From assembly GCF_009002475.1 (NCBI RefSeq), contig NZ_AP019860.1:6090501-6154500 (forward strand): a stretch of 64,000 nt of DNA, written 5' to 3'. The translations under genes and the position numbers were made by a program. Position 1 is the stretch's first letter. Each line of letters starts with the position of its first letter. Shown here piece by piece: positions 27,178-36,436 of the stretch. This DNA is from Candidatus Uabimicrobium amorphum. GTDB taxonomy: Bacteria; Planctomycetota; Uabimicrobiia; Uabimicrobiales; Uabimicrobiaceae. The notes beneath the pieces were generated by a model. It was not told the origin of the DNA, did no database searches, and was given only the letters and a program-made list of their open reading frames with translations.

Positions 27178-28140
27178 ATGGAAGATTTAAAGTATTTATC
27201 TCATTATAAAATCATCAAAAAAATAGCCAGTGGTGGTATGGGAAATATTTATCTTGCTGAGCAACTAGGGGCGCGTGGATTCTCAAAAACCGTGGCAATC
27301 AAAACAATACGTTCTTCGCTACTCAGTGACATGGAAACACTTGACATGTTCATTGGCGAGGCAAAACTTGTTGCCAATTTGATTCACGCAAATATTGTAC
27401 AGGTATATCATTTTGAAAAAGTAGATAATTTTTACTACTTAATCATGGAGTATGTCGAAGGAGTGAACCTTGAAAATTTACTCAAACGCCATAACTTTAT
27501 GAAAAACACGATTCCCGTTGATATTACCGCATACATTGTCAGCCAAATATGTCGTGGTTTGGATTACGCTCATCGCAAACGCGATCATCATGGCAAACGT
27601 TTAAAAATAGTACACCGCGATATCTCGCCATCTAATGTAATTCTCACCACGGGTGGAATTGCGAAACTCACGGACTTTGGTATTGCCAAAGCGATGACCA
27701 TGAAAACGCCCGACGAACGGCTGGTGATTATGGGAAAATATCCCTATATGTCTCCAGAACAAGCACAATTCGAAGGGACAGATCCACGTAGCGACATCTA
27801 TTCTCTGGGAATTGTTGCCTACGAACTTTTCACCGGTCAAATGGTGTTTAATGTGAGAGATGATATTGAGCTTATCGAAGCAATGAGAGTGCCTGTCACA
27901 CCACTGCACGAAGTTAATACGGCAATTCCGCCTGAATTGAGTAATATCATTATGAAAGCCATTTCGTTGTCACCAAAAGAGCGGTTTCAATCGGCAAAGA
28001 AAATGGGAGAGAGTATAGATAAATTTTTGCATGACCATCGTTGTCAGGTTTCGAATAGTAAACTTGCGAAGTACTTAGAGTTGTTATTTCCAGAAAATAA
28101 AACCGCACGTTTGAAACTTCATGAAAAACCTAAAATTTAA
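27178..28140 (+). CDS. Soluble Ser/Thr protein kinase
   Basis: 320 residues, essentially a single kinase domain (about 10-280) with a short tail and no membrane segment. It has the glycine loop IASGGMGNIYLAEQ, VAIKTIR (the ATP Lys), HRDISPSN with the catalytic Asp (Lys of HRDLKPxN replaced by Ser, as in many myxobacterial/planctomycete kinases), DFGIAK and SPEQAQ. ATG 27178 is used; an in-frame TTG at 27106 would start inside the repeat element and is rejected. It is followed after 39 bases by a PHB-regulator-type gene, likely co-transcribed, so phosphorylation of that protein is a testable idea. Confidence 0.93.
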   Translation: MEDLKYLSHYKIIKKIASGGMGNIYLAEQLGARGFSKTVAIKTIRSSLLSDMETLDMFIGEAKLVANLIHANIVQVYHFEKVDNFYYLIMEYVEGVNLENLLKRHNFMKNTIPVDITAYIVSQICRGLDYAHRKRDHHGKRLKIVHRDISPSNVILTTGGIAKLTDFGIAKAMTMKTPDERLVIMGKYPYMSPEQAQFEGTDPRSDIYSLGIVAYELFTGQMVFNVRDDIELIEAMRVPVTPLHEVNTAIPPELSNIIMKAISLSPKERFQSAKKMGESIDKFLHDHRCQVSNSKLAKYLELLFPENKTARLKLHEKPKI

Positions 28141-28179
28141 GAATACGCTGTTTTGTTTACCGTCTATAGGGAGAACATA

Positions 28180-28749
28180 ATGAGGTTAATTAAGCGCTAC
28201 GCCAATCGCAAATTGTACGATACAATCGACAAAAAATACGTTACGCTCGAAAATATCGAGGCTCTGATCAAACAAGGTGAATCTGTCAGTATCCTTGACA
28301 ACGACAGTAACCAAGATATCACCACCGGCGTTTTATCGCAAATTATTGCGGAGCAGGCCAAAAAAGAAAATCAATTCTCTCCGTCACTGTTCACACAAAT
28401 TATTCGCAAAGGCAAGGGGAACATGTATTCCTATGCGAGTAAAATTGTGCAGTCTATCGGAGAAACCACTTACTTCATTGAAGAAGAAGTGCGCGGCAAG
28501 GTAAAACAACTTGTCTCTTCGGGAGAAATTACCCAAGAAGAAGGTGATGCCCTACAACAAGATTTGACAAATAACGCGCCTTCGACCATTGAGAAATTGG
28601 AAAAACATCTTGAATTACTATATTCGACTGTCTTAAATAAACTAAATATACCAGAAAAAAGCGAAGTAAAACGCCTGCGCAAAACCATTGATCGGCTAGA
28701 AGCCAAGGTCAAAGAAATCGAAAATTCTTATGATAAGGAAGGACTGTAG
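28180..28749 (+). CDS. Polyhydroxyalkanoate-synthesis-regulator-type DNA-binding protein (PHB_acc_N)
   Basis: 189 residues. The first 60 residues match the PHB/PHA accumulation regulator DNA-binding domain (starting MRLIKRYANRKLYDT, followed by YVTLENIEALI and SQDITT-like NQDITT). The remainder is helical with a coiled coil (about 150-185), resembling phasin-like or regulator tails. ATG at 28180 has GGGAG 6 bases upstream; an in-frame ATG at 28153 is rejected. In known systems PhaR represses phasin genes and binds PHB granules. No PHA synthase gene is in the window, so the target is unknown. The next gene starts 1 base after the stop, giving a tight operon. Confidence 0.87.
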   Translation: MRLIKRYANRKLYDTIDKKYVTLENIEALIKQGESVSILDNDSNQDITTGVLSQIIAEQAKKENQFSPSLFTQIIRKGKGNMYSYASKIVQSIGETTYFIEEEVRGKVKQLVSSGEITQEEGDALQQDLTNNAPSTIEKLEKHLELLYSTVLNKLNIPEKSEVKRLRKTIDRLEAKVKEIENSYDKEGL

Positions 28750-28750
28750 G

Positions 28751-29920
28751 ATGAAGTGGCAAATAGTCATTTTATTATTTCTCACCGTTGTTCTACAAGC
28801 CGAAACGACCATTTGGTTTCGCGAAGATATTGGAAGCCCTATATACAAAAAATGCGTTTTCAAAAAAAAGAAAAATCAGGAACAAATTACCGAGAGCTAC
28901 TACCTATTGGCAGATAAAAGTACCAACACCTGTATTTTGCTTTACGAACACCGCGTTTTATTAAAAGACGGTAACGCGTACAAGCAAATTCTATACAACC
29001 ACAACAACAAACAAAAAATCAGTTTGCAGTTGGCCAAAGACAAAATCAATGTCCAGGTGGTGGTGGGAAAAAACAAAAATACCAACACGATGAATCGCCC
29101 ACAGGGAAACGTTTACTTTCCGCTATCAGGGCGTATTTACAATCATCCGGATATTTTTACGCAGGGCAAGAAATTTTACATTCAAGTGATTCCTGTTCCC
29201 ATACGCGAAATCACCGTTCTCAAATTACTAGTGGAAGTTTTGCCCAAAGCCAGAATACCCAATTCGCGAAGCGATAAATTGTACTTTGTCGCCGAAACAA
29301 AAGAATCCGGAGCCGTTGCCAATAGACGTGTTTTGTACTATGACAAAAGTGGTACCATTGTGTACTCCATCAACAAGTCACAAAGAGACTTTGTGAGAAA
29401 ACGCATTTCCAAACCCAATATCTCGATACAAAAGATTCCCAAAAGTACAGAAGAGGTTTCGGACAAAGTAAAACCCATCGCACCGATTGCCAGCGTACTG
29501 TGTCGCGAAATTTACTACTCACATGCGTACCCACGTAACTGGGAGCGCACAGACATTTCTCCGTTCTCTACCGCGTACAAAGGAAAAGGTGGTACCATCG
29601 GTGCCTGGACATCGACAAATAAATTTTCGAATAACAACGCCCTAATTTCGTCACTTCTAGAAAAGTTAGGATCGAGCACATTTCCCTTTTCCAAAATAGA
29701 ATCTCGCGAAGATCGCAAAGTTTTTATGGGTAGAAGCCTCTTTACCGAGAGCCTGATCAAATGCGAATCAGATTCGGGAACCAAATATATCTTAATGCTA
29801 ACCGTCCTAAGAGGCGGACGCAATTTTGCCATGGTTGTTTTTGGCAATGAACGTCAATACAAAGCCAATTGGCCGACGTGGATAAACACTCTACATTCGT
29901 TTGTTCCCAATTTTAATTAA
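28751..29920 (+). CDS. Exported protein of unknown function
   Basis: 389 residues from ATG at 28751 (AAGGA upstream, 1 base after the previous stop). It has a signal peptide (MKWQIVILLFLTVVLQA). The mature protein is basic and beta-rich, with long Lys-rich stretches near residues 30-45 (KKKKNQEQ). A C-terminal region resembles small periplasmic folds (GGRNFAMVVFG, near 355) but no known domain is recognised. It lies in a compact plus-strand operon: kinase, PHB-type regulator, this gene, glyoxalase II. Confidence 0.78.
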   Translation: MKWQIVILLFLTVVLQAETTIWFREDIGSPIYKKCVFKKKKNQEQITESYYLLADKSTNTCILLYEHRVLLKDGNAYKQILYNHNNKQKISLQLAKDKINVQVVVGKNKNTNTMNRPQGNVYFPLSGRIYNHPDIFTQGKKFYIQVIPVPIREITVLKLLVEVLPKARIPNSRSDKLYFVAETKESGAVANRRVLYYDKSGTIVYSINKSQRDFVRKRISKPNISIQKIPKSTEEVSDKVKPIAPIASVLCREIYYSHAYPRNWERTDISPFSTAYKGKGGTIGAWTSTNKFSNNNALISSLLEKLGSSTFPFSKIESREDRKVFMGRSLFTESLIKCESDSGTKYILMLTVLRGGRNFAMVVFGNERQYKANWPTWINTLHSFVPNFN

Positions 29921-29930
29921 AGGAAATACT

Positions 29931-30692
29931 ATGGGACTTTCTGTTCATATGTTGCCCATTCTCGGTGATAACTATACATATATTCTGGTAAGTGACAATG
30001 AAGTTGCCGTGGTAGATCCCGGAGTAGCGCAACCGGTATGGGACTATTTGCAACAGCACAATTTAAAACTAACGTCCATACTATGCACACATCATCACGG
30101 AGATCACATCGCCGGTAACGCCGAGCTTAAGAAAAAAAGTGGTTGTAAAATTTACGGGGCACTAAAAGACAAAAACAAAATTCCCGACATCGACCACACC
30201 CTAGAAGAGGGTGATGTTGTGACAGTAGGTAGCGCAAAAGCACAAGTCATCGCAACCCCAGGACATACCCTAGGGCACATAAGCTATTACTTTGCCGCAG
30301 ACAAAAAACTCTTCTGCGGCGACACGGTTTTTGCCGCCGGTTGTGGCCGCCTATTCGAAGGCTCCCCACAACAAATGTCGGACTCTTTTGACAAGATCGC
30401 CGCTCTACCCGACGACGTAGAAGTATATTGTGGTCACGAATACACCGCAAGCAACGTGCGTTTTGCGCGTAGCGTAGACCGCGAAAATGCGGATCTGATC
30501 GCCTTTGAAAAAACGGTAAGTGAAAAACGCAGCAATAACGAGGCCACCATTCCGACAACCATCGGTCTGGAAAAACAAGTAAATCCCTTTATGCGTTGCA
30601 GTGATAAATTGATACGCGAACATTTAAATATGGAAAATGCGACCAACGCCGAAGTATTTGGCAAGATTCGCGGTTTAAAAGACAGCTTTTAA
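29931..30692 (+). CDS. gloB: Hydroxyacylglutathione hydrolase (glyoxalase II)
   Basis: 253 residues from ATG at 29931 (AAAGGA upstream). It is a metallo-beta-lactamase fold with the dinuclear metal motif THHHGDH (near 54), distal His in TPGHTLGH, bridging Asp in FCGDTVF, and GHEYT near 167. The C-terminal substrate-binding helical domain ends NAEVFGKIRGLKD, as in true GloB enzymes. It hydrolyses S-lactoylglutathione to lactate and glutathione in methylglyoxal detoxification. It begins 10 bases after the exported-protein gene. A dispersed palindromic element follows the stop and may act as a terminator. Confidence 0.95.
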   Translation: MGLSVHMLPILGDNYTYILVSDNEVAVVDPGVAQPVWDYLQQHNLKLTSILCTHHHGDHIAGNAELKKKSGCKIYGALKDKNKIPDIDHTLEEGDVVTVGSAKAQVIATPGHTLGHISYYFAADKKLFCGDTVFAAGCGRLFEGSPQQMSDSFDKIAALPDDVEVYCGHEYTASNVRFARSVDRENADLIAFEKTVSEKRSNNEATIPTTIGLEKQVNPFMRCSDKLIREHLNMENATNAEVFGKIRGLKDSF

Positions 30693-30703
30693 TAAAATCC
30701 GAT

Positions 30704-30784
30704 TGTCATCCCTGACTTGATCAGGGATCCAGGCGTTTACAAGTGAACTTTATATTGTGGATTCCTGCTTTCGCAGGAATGACA
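30704..30784 (+). repeat. Dispersed palindromic element (TGTCAT family), copy D
   Basis: 81 bp, 12 bases after the gloB stop. CCCTGACTTGATCAGGG and TTCCTGCTTTCGCAGGAA hairpins, ends TGTCAT / ATGACA. Confidence 0.88.
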
Positions 30785-30960
30785 CCCCCGGGGAAAGTTC
30801 CGTTTCCATAAAGCTATCTTTAGAGGCGGTCGTCCCATTCTAACTTTTTTGACGTACTTCAGAGATAAAAAAACTTTCTCTGTGTACTCTGTGGTTTCAC
30901 TCTTTATGACCGCTCAAATCCGTTAGAGCAAGTAAAATTCAAATTATTGTGGAATAAAAC

Positions 30961-32139
30961 ATGACAAATGATACAAAACTCCCTGACTCCATCACCCATG
31001 TTACGTTGGGAGATCGAGATATTTATCTTTTAGGAACAGCACACGTTTCTAAAGAAAGCGTAGAAGATGTTCACCAAAGTGTAGAACAACTCTCTCCCGA
31101 CACCATTTGCGTCGAACTATGCGATGCGCGCTTTAAAACACTGCGCAATCCGGAAAATTGGAAAAACATGGACGTTTTCCAAATCATCAAGGAAAAAAAA
31201 GCCTTATTACTTCTAGCACAGCTAGTCATGACCTCTTTTTACAAACAAATAGGGGAAGAACTAGGCGTAAAACCAGGTGCCGAGATGATGGCAGGCTGCG
31301 ACCTAGCAGACGAACACAAAATCACTCTAGTTCTTGCCGACCGCGATATCCAAATCACCATGAAAAGAGTATGGGGAAACCTACGCTTTCGCGACAAACT
31401 CAAAATCATGACGCAGATGGGGGCAAGTTTGTTTGTCAGCGAAACCATCGACGAAAAAACCATCAATGAAATGAAAGAAAAGGGAAATATCGAAAACGTA
31501 CTAGAAGCTTTTTCCAAAGAATTTCCCACCATAAAACGCGTACTAATCGACGAAAGAGACATTTATCTCTCGCAAAAAATACGCAACTGCGAAGGCGACA
31601 AAGTCGTTGCCGTAGTAGGCGCCGGTCACGTTCCCGGGATCACCAAAAAAATCCAAGAAGACATCGCCCTAGATCCCTACCGTGAAATCCCAAAAACCTC
31701 ATGGGCCACCACGTTTGCCAAATGGTTTATCCCCCTAGCCATCATCGGAGTCTTCATCTACTTCTTCACCTATGCCGACACCGAAAAGTTTAAAGACGCT
31801 GTATACATATGGGTTGTCGTAAACGGTGTACTCTCTGCCATAGGAGCCGCCATTGCCCTAGGACACCCACTAACCATTATCTCGGCATTCGTCGCCGCCC
31901 CCCTAACCAGCCTCAACCCCCTAATCGCTGCCGGTTGGGTTTCTGGCTTAGTACAGGCATGGCTAAAACGACCAACAGTCGCCGACTTAGAAAGTCTACC
32001 CCAAGATATCAGCTCCGCCAAAGGCTTTTGGAAAAACTCCGCCTCGCGCATTTTACTAGTGGTTGTATTTTCTAACATAGGCAGCGCCATAGGCTCCCTA
32101 GTTGCCTTTCCATGGATTCTCTCAACGTTTTTTAAGTAA
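30961..32139 (+). CDS. TraB/PrgY-family membrane protein
   Basis: 392 residues. The N-terminal TraB domain (about 10-235) has the signature GTAHVSKES, a VELCDAR motif and the terminal VVGAGHVPG, features of the TraB/GumN/PrgY superfamily, members of which are putative metal-dependent proteases; PrgY reduces activity of secreted sex pheromone in Enterococcus. The C-terminal part has about four membrane helices (260-390). The start ATG has only a weak upstream site. Function in this organism is unknown. It is followed 11 bases later by the coiled-coil membrane protein, probably in one operon. Confidence 0.9.
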   Translation: MTNDTKLPDSITHVTLGDRDIYLLGTAHVSKESVEDVHQSVEQLSPDTICVELCDARFKTLRNPENWKNMDVFQIIKEKKALLLLAQLVMTSFYKQIGEELGVKPGAEMMAGCDLADEHKITLVLADRDIQITMKRVWGNLRFRDKLKIMTQMGASLFVSETIDEKTINEMKEKGNIENVLEAFSKEFPTIKRVLIDERDIYLSQKIRNCEGDKVVAVVGAGHVPGITKKIQEDIALDPYREIPKTSWATTFAKWFIPLAIIGVFIYFFTYADTEKFKDAVYIWVVVNGVLSAIGAAIALGHPLTIISAFVAAPLTSLNPLIAAGWVSGLVQAWLKRPTVADLESLPQDISSAKGFWKNSASRILLVVVFSNIGSAIGSLVAFPWILSTFFK

Positions 32140-32150
32140 AAGGGATTATT

Positions 32151-34151
32151 ATGACACAGTCAAACCAAAACAATCCATCACCCGAAGAAGGTGAAAAATC
32201 TGCATTGACAAATGTCTTAGAAAAATTTAATGCTTTAGATGCACAACTACCATCTCAAAAACATAAAATTTTACCCGCAGAATGGGTTTCTCTCGTCGTG
32301 CTAGTCGCAGCAGGAGCCGCTGCCATTTTTATATTCAATTGGCAAATATTCCTACTAGGAATCGGACTCGTCGTGTTGTGGAACATCACCGCAACTCTCA
32401 CCGCCGAAGATCCAAAAATCATCCGTGTTCCCCACTGGGATGAACAACAGATAAAAGCGTGGTTTCACTTCACCGCCAAATCCAAAAGAGTGATATTTCT
32501 AGCAGTACCCTGTTTTCTAGCGGCCTTCGCCATACCAGCCTACGGCAACCCGTTTTTTGCCATGACCGTAACCCTGGTGCTACTAATACCACTAAAAATG
32601 CTACTACAATTCAGCAAATGGCCCGACTCCGCAAAATACGACAAAGACTACATCGCCCTATGCTCCTCATGTGTGGTAGGAATCCTATGCATGGTCCTAA
32701 CTCTGCCTTTCGTAAAAGGCGAACTGGTACCAACAAACAATAATCAAATTGTGGACAACAATACCGAAAATAACACCGAAAACAACACGCAAAATACCGA
32801 AAACAACACCGAGAATAACACCACCGCAAAAAACAACACCGAGAACAACACAGCAGCGAACAATACCGATAAAACAGAAAACAACACAACCACACAAAAA
32901 CAGCCCACAAAAGCAGTGAGCAGCAACTTCGAGAAAGACCTTCTCAAAAGACTAGTGGCCATAGACGACAAGCTGTCCTCTCTATCTCTAGACAACAGCA
33001 AAGACGTAAAAGTCGCACAAGACAAATACAAAAAAACACTACGCGAAAAACAAGACCTAAGCAACAAACTCGCCAGCAGTCTACAAAAGCTAGACACCCT
33101 AAAAAAAGAACAACAACAACTACAGCAACAAATTCAAAACAACAAAAACGCCACACAACAGATCAGCGAACTGCAACAAGAAATCAAAGCCCTAAAACTA
33201 ATGGAAAAAGCGCAACAAGTTCGCATCAACACCCTGCAACGCGAAAACAAAGACCACAAAGCAAATAAAAGTTCTAGTGAAAGCCTACAAAAGAGAATTT
33301 CCGTTCTAGAAAAAGAAAACAACGCCCTAAGACTTCTAGCCGACTCACAAGACAACGCCGACCAAACCATCAAAAGACTAGAAACACAATTAAAACAACT
33401 AGAACAATCCAAAACAGACCTACAAGGCCAAGTGCAAGAGCTTACCAAGCAAAACAATGCGCTAACCAGCAACCTTCCCGAAGAACAAAACGCAAAACTA
33501 CGCGAATTAGAAACCGCAAAACAAGAACTACAACAACAAGTAGACACGCTAACCACCCTAAACACAAGTCTACAACAAAAACAAAAAATTTATGACGACG
33601 TAGTCAAAGCAAAAGACAGCCTACAACGCAAGTTCAACAATCTAAATATCGAGAACCAAGCGCTAAAGCTCAACCAACAAAACGCCGACGACCTAAACGG
33701 CAAAATCAAAAACGTAGAAGCCAAGGTGGTAGAAGTCTCCAACGAGAAAAAGAAGCTAGAACAAAAGATAAAAAGCCTGACACGAGAAAACCTAACCCTA
33801 AAACTAGCACAACAAAACCTAGAAGACCTCAACGATCAGGTAAAAAGTCTACAACAACAACTCTCTGACGCAAAAGCGCAAGGCTCCAACGAAGCCGACG
33901 TAGCAAAAACACAACTAGCCACAGCGAAACAAGAGCAAGAAAAAGCACAAGAAGCTATTGCCGATTTGCAAAAACAACTAGAAGAACTAAAAGTAAAAGA
34001 ACAACAAGCACAAAAACAAGCCAGCGACATGGAAAACGACATAGTCAAAGCCGCAGAGAAAATAAGCGAGATGGAACAAAGACTAACAAACGCACAACAA
34101 GAGAACGAAGCGCTCAAGCAAAAGATCGCTGAACTAGAGAAGCAAGAATAA
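32151..34151 (+). CDS. Membrane-anchored long coiled-coil protein
   Basis: 666 residues. The N-terminal module has hydrophobic pairs near 47-82, 118-145 and 163-185. Next comes a low-complexity linker (about 197-250) made of repeated NNTEN units, then an almost continuous coiled coil (about 260-666) rich in Gln, Lys, Glu and Leu with clear heptads. No enzymatic motif is present. AAAAGG precedes the ATG, and it is 11 bases after the TraB-family gene. A tethering or structural role at the membrane is plausible. Long frames on the opposite strand (32.6-34.2 kb) are composition artefacts. Confidence 0.85.
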   Translation: MTQSNQNNPSPEEGEKSALTNVLEKFNALDAQLPSQKHKILPAEWVSLVVLVAAGAAAIFIFNWQIFLLGIGLVVLWNITATLTAEDPKIIRVPHWDEQQIKAWFHFTAKSKRVIFLAVPCFLAAFAIPAYGNPFFAMTVTLVLLIPLKMLLQFSKWPDSAKYDKDYIALCSSCVVGILCMVLTLPFVKGELVPTNNNQIVDNNTENNTENNTQNTENNTENNTTAKNNTENNTAANNTDKTENNTTTQKQPTKAVSSNFEKDLLKRLVAIDDKLSSLSLDNSKDVKVAQDKYKKTLREKQDLSNKLASSLQKLDTLKKEQQQLQQQIQNNKNATQQISELQQEIKALKLMEKAQQVRINTLQRENKDHKANKSSSESLQKRISVLEKENNALRLLADSQDNADQTIKRLETQLKQLEQSKTDLQGQVQELTKQNNALTSNLPEEQNAKLRELETAKQELQQQVDTLTTLNTSLQQKQKIYDDVVKAKDSLQRKFNNLNIENQALKLNQQNADDLNGKIKNVEAKVVEVSNEKKKLEQKIKSLTRENLTLKLAQQNLEDLNDQVKSLQQQLSDAKAQGSNEADVAKTQLATAKQEQEKAQEAIADLQKQLEELKVKEQQAQKQASDMENDIVKAAEKISEMEQRLTNAQQENEALKQKIAELEKQE

Positions 34152-34172
34152 ACCAAATCATTACGAAAAAAC

Positions 34173-34215
34173 GTCCCCCTTACTTAGGTAAGAGATTCTA
34201 TTACCGAGGGGGGAC
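34173..34215 (+). terminator. Nested hairpin after the coiled-coil gene
   Basis: Outer stem GTCCCCCT/AGGGGGGAC (one extra G) and inner stem GGTAA/TTACC. It lies 21 bases after the stop and immediately precedes the partial palindromic element, of which it may be a part. Confidence 0.55.
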
Positions 34216-34220
34216 AGCCC

Positions 34221-34311
34221 CTGAAGTAACTTCAGTTTGATTAACGAAATTTCCCCCACGTGTCATTCCTGCGTACGCAGGAATCCACAACACAAAGTTG
34301 ACTTGTAAACG
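34221..34311 (-). repeat. Dispersed palindromic element (TGTCAT family), copy E, truncated
   Basis: Inverted copy. The TGTCAT end and TTCCTGCGTACGCAGGAA hairpin are present from 34261, and the accessory stem CTGAAG-TAA-CTTCAG at 34221-34235. The CCCTGACTTGATCAGGG half is missing. Confidence 0.75.
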
Positions 34312-34366
34312 TAAGTAAAACACCACGTTTCAGGAACCACATACGAGTTTACATGGAGTAAAGGTT

Positions 34367-36262
34367 ATGACAGCAAAGCACATAGGTCGTTACCGTTTAG
34401 TACGTGAAATAGGTAGTGGAGGTATGGGAAAAGTATACGAAGTATACGACCCTGTTCTTCGACGTAAAGTTGCCCTAAAGTTGCTGTTAAAATCCAACTC
34501 CAACCTAAGTATATCCAGATTTCTACGCGAAGCACAAAGCACCGCAAAACTAGACCACAAAAACATCATCAAACTACACGAAATCGAAAAACAAGACGAC
34601 GGCCAAGTCTTCTACACCATGGACTTCATCGAAGGTGAATCCCTAAGCGAACTATTAAAAACAAAAAAACTAAGCATGCGCGACGGCATAAAAATCATGG
34701 AAAAAATATCCCGCGCCGTCTACTACGCCCATGTAAAAGGCATCATCCACCGCGATATAAAACCCGGCAACATAATGATCGACCGCTACGGTGAACCATG
34801 CCTAATGGACTTTGGCCTAGCAAAAGAACTAGAAGGTGACGCCACAAAATTTTCACAAACAGGTGTCATCATGGGAACCGTAGGCTACATGCCCCCCGAA
34901 CAAGTCGAAGGCAAAGTACAAACAACTAGCGACATCTACGCCTTAGGCGCTGTTCTCTACAAGATACTCACCGGCAAAGTGCCCTTCGAATCCGAAAACT
35001 CCGTCACCATGATCTACCGCATACTGCAAGAAGAACCCAAACGCCCCAGAGAATGGAATCGCAAAGTACCCAAAGACTTGGAAGCAATTTGTTTAAAAGC
35101 AATCGCCAAAGACCCGCAACAACGCTACGAAAATGCCGGAGCCCTTGCCGATGATCTAAAAAGTTTCCTAAAAGGAAATCCCGTAAACGCCCGCCAAAGA
35201 TTCCTGCCTCTAAAGCTTGCCAAATGGCTGCGGCACAACAAAAACCTTGCGATTATTTACGCTTTAACTACAGTAATCTTAATCTTAACGAGTATGATGA
35301 GCGTACTACTATTCTTCCCCCACAGCAGTACCAAACGTGTGTTACTACTTTTCAGTTACGAGCAAGATCTCGTCTGGGATACGCAAATCAAAGACTCCAT
35401 CATAAAGTCATTCGAAGACCATTTCGTAAATGTAGACAAACACCTAAAAATAGATGAACACTACATGAACACAAAAAAACTCAGCTCTCCACAGCAAATT
35501 CAGGAGCAGGTAAAAAAGGCTATCGCCAAAATAAAAAAATACAAACCACACCTGGTAATCACCGCCGATGACAACGCCTCGGGAAAGGTCATACCCGCAT
35601 TTTTCGATACCGACATACAGTTTGTATTCTGCGGCGTAAACAACGACCCCAAACAGTACAACTTCCCTCAAAAAAATGTCACTGGGGTGAAAGAGAAGTT
35701 GCTGATAGACCAAACCTTCAACATGCTACCGTATTTCTTGCCCAAGGCGAAAAACTACATTGTAGTTGTCGAAGACAGTGTATCTGCGAAGATCGTCGCG
35801 AAAGATATCGACCAAGATTTTCCGAACTACGACAAAAAAGCTACCTTGCGATCATCGAGTTTTGAGGAATGGAAAAGCTTTTTGAAGCTATATGAAGATG
35901 ACATTGACTTTGTTTTGGTACCTATTTATTTAAACCTAAAGGACAAAGAAGGCAAGCTCGTTCCCGCAAAGGCCGTGATGAAATGGATACTCAAAAACAT
36001 CAGCAAGCCACCTATTGGCGCGTTGGGATTTAACATTGAAGACGGTGCGTTATTGGGTGTTGTCGATACCGGAAGCAAGCAAGGTAAAACAGCTGCGAAG
36101 TACGCAATTAAGCTGTTGACCGAATCGATTGACGCAGAGAAACTTCCGTTGACAGACATCGGTAAAGGCGAGTTGTACATCAACACGGCAACAGCGAAAC
36201 AATTTGGCGTAAAGATACCGAATTGGGTTTATCAATACGCCAAATTGATTGACGGAAATTAG
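34367..36262 (+). CDS. Receptor-type Ser/Thr kinase with extracytoplasmic ABC_sub_bind-like domain
   Basis: 631 residues. The kinase domain (about 8-268) has IGSGGMGKVYEVY, VALKLL, HRDIKPGN (near 128), DFGLAK and PPEQ. A single membrane segment (about 293-318) is followed by a Rossmann-like two-lobed domain (322-631) resembling ABC_sub_bind-type periplasmic substrate-binding proteins (KRVLLLFSY, LVITADDNASG, IQFVFCGVNNDP, NVTGVKE, ALLGVVDTGSKQG). Such domains bind amino acids or sugars in transporters, so here a ligand probably regulates the kinase. AAAGG precedes the ATG. Degenerate copies of the 3' end occur at 37580-37655 and 43367-43585. Confidence 0.92.
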   Translation: MTAKHIGRYRLVREIGSGGMGKVYEVYDPVLRRKVALKLLLKSNSNLSISRFLREAQSTAKLDHKNIIKLHEIEKQDDGQVFYTMDFIEGESLSELLKTKKLSMRDGIKIMEKISRAVYYAHVKGIIHRDIKPGNIMIDRYGEPCLMDFGLAKELEGDATKFSQTGVIMGTVGYMPPEQVEGKVQTTSDIYALGAVLYKILTGKVPFESENSVTMIYRILQEEPKRPREWNRKVPKDLEAICLKAIAKDPQQRYENAGALADDLKSFLKGNPVNARQRFLPLKLAKWLRHNKNLAIIYALTTVILILTSMMSVLLFFPHSSTKRVLLLFSYEQDLVWDTQIKDSIIKSFEDHFVNVDKHLKIDEHYMNTKKLSSPQQIQEQVKKAIAKIKKYKPHLVITADDNASGKVIPAFFDTDIQFVFCGVNNDPKQYNFPQKNVTGVKEKLLIDQTFNMLPYFLPKAKNYIVVVEDSVSAKIVAKDIDQDFPNYDKKATLRSSSFEEWKSFLKLYEDDIDFVLVPIYLNLKDKEGKLVPAKAVMKWILKNISKPPIGALGFNIEDGALLGVVDTGSKQGKTAAKYAIKLLTESIDAEKLPLTDIGKGELYINTATAKQFGVKIPNWVYQYAKLIDGN

Positions 36263-36436
36263 TACGGGTTTTGGCGTAGGTTGTTTTGGGTTCTGTTTTT
36301 ATTGGCTTCCAATACATTTGATGTTTTTGGGGGATTTTTGGTGATTTTTGTCACGTTTTCGCCTCGCGAATTTTGCTTGTTTGGTAACAAGAAACCTTCT
36401 ATGGGTGTTCTCTGGAACTACAAAACTACCGCGGGC

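Noticed and set aside
30860-30905. CTCTGTGTACTCTGTGGTTT motif in the TraB leader
   Set aside because: It resembles a short phrase repeated between genes in many environmental bacteria, but only one copy is here, so no claim can be made.
32611-34156. Long open frames on the minus strand opposite the coiled-coil gene
   Set aside because: They are Cys/Phe/Ser/Leu-rich readings of Gln/Lys/Asn-rich codons, with no ribosome sites or domain; composition artefacts.
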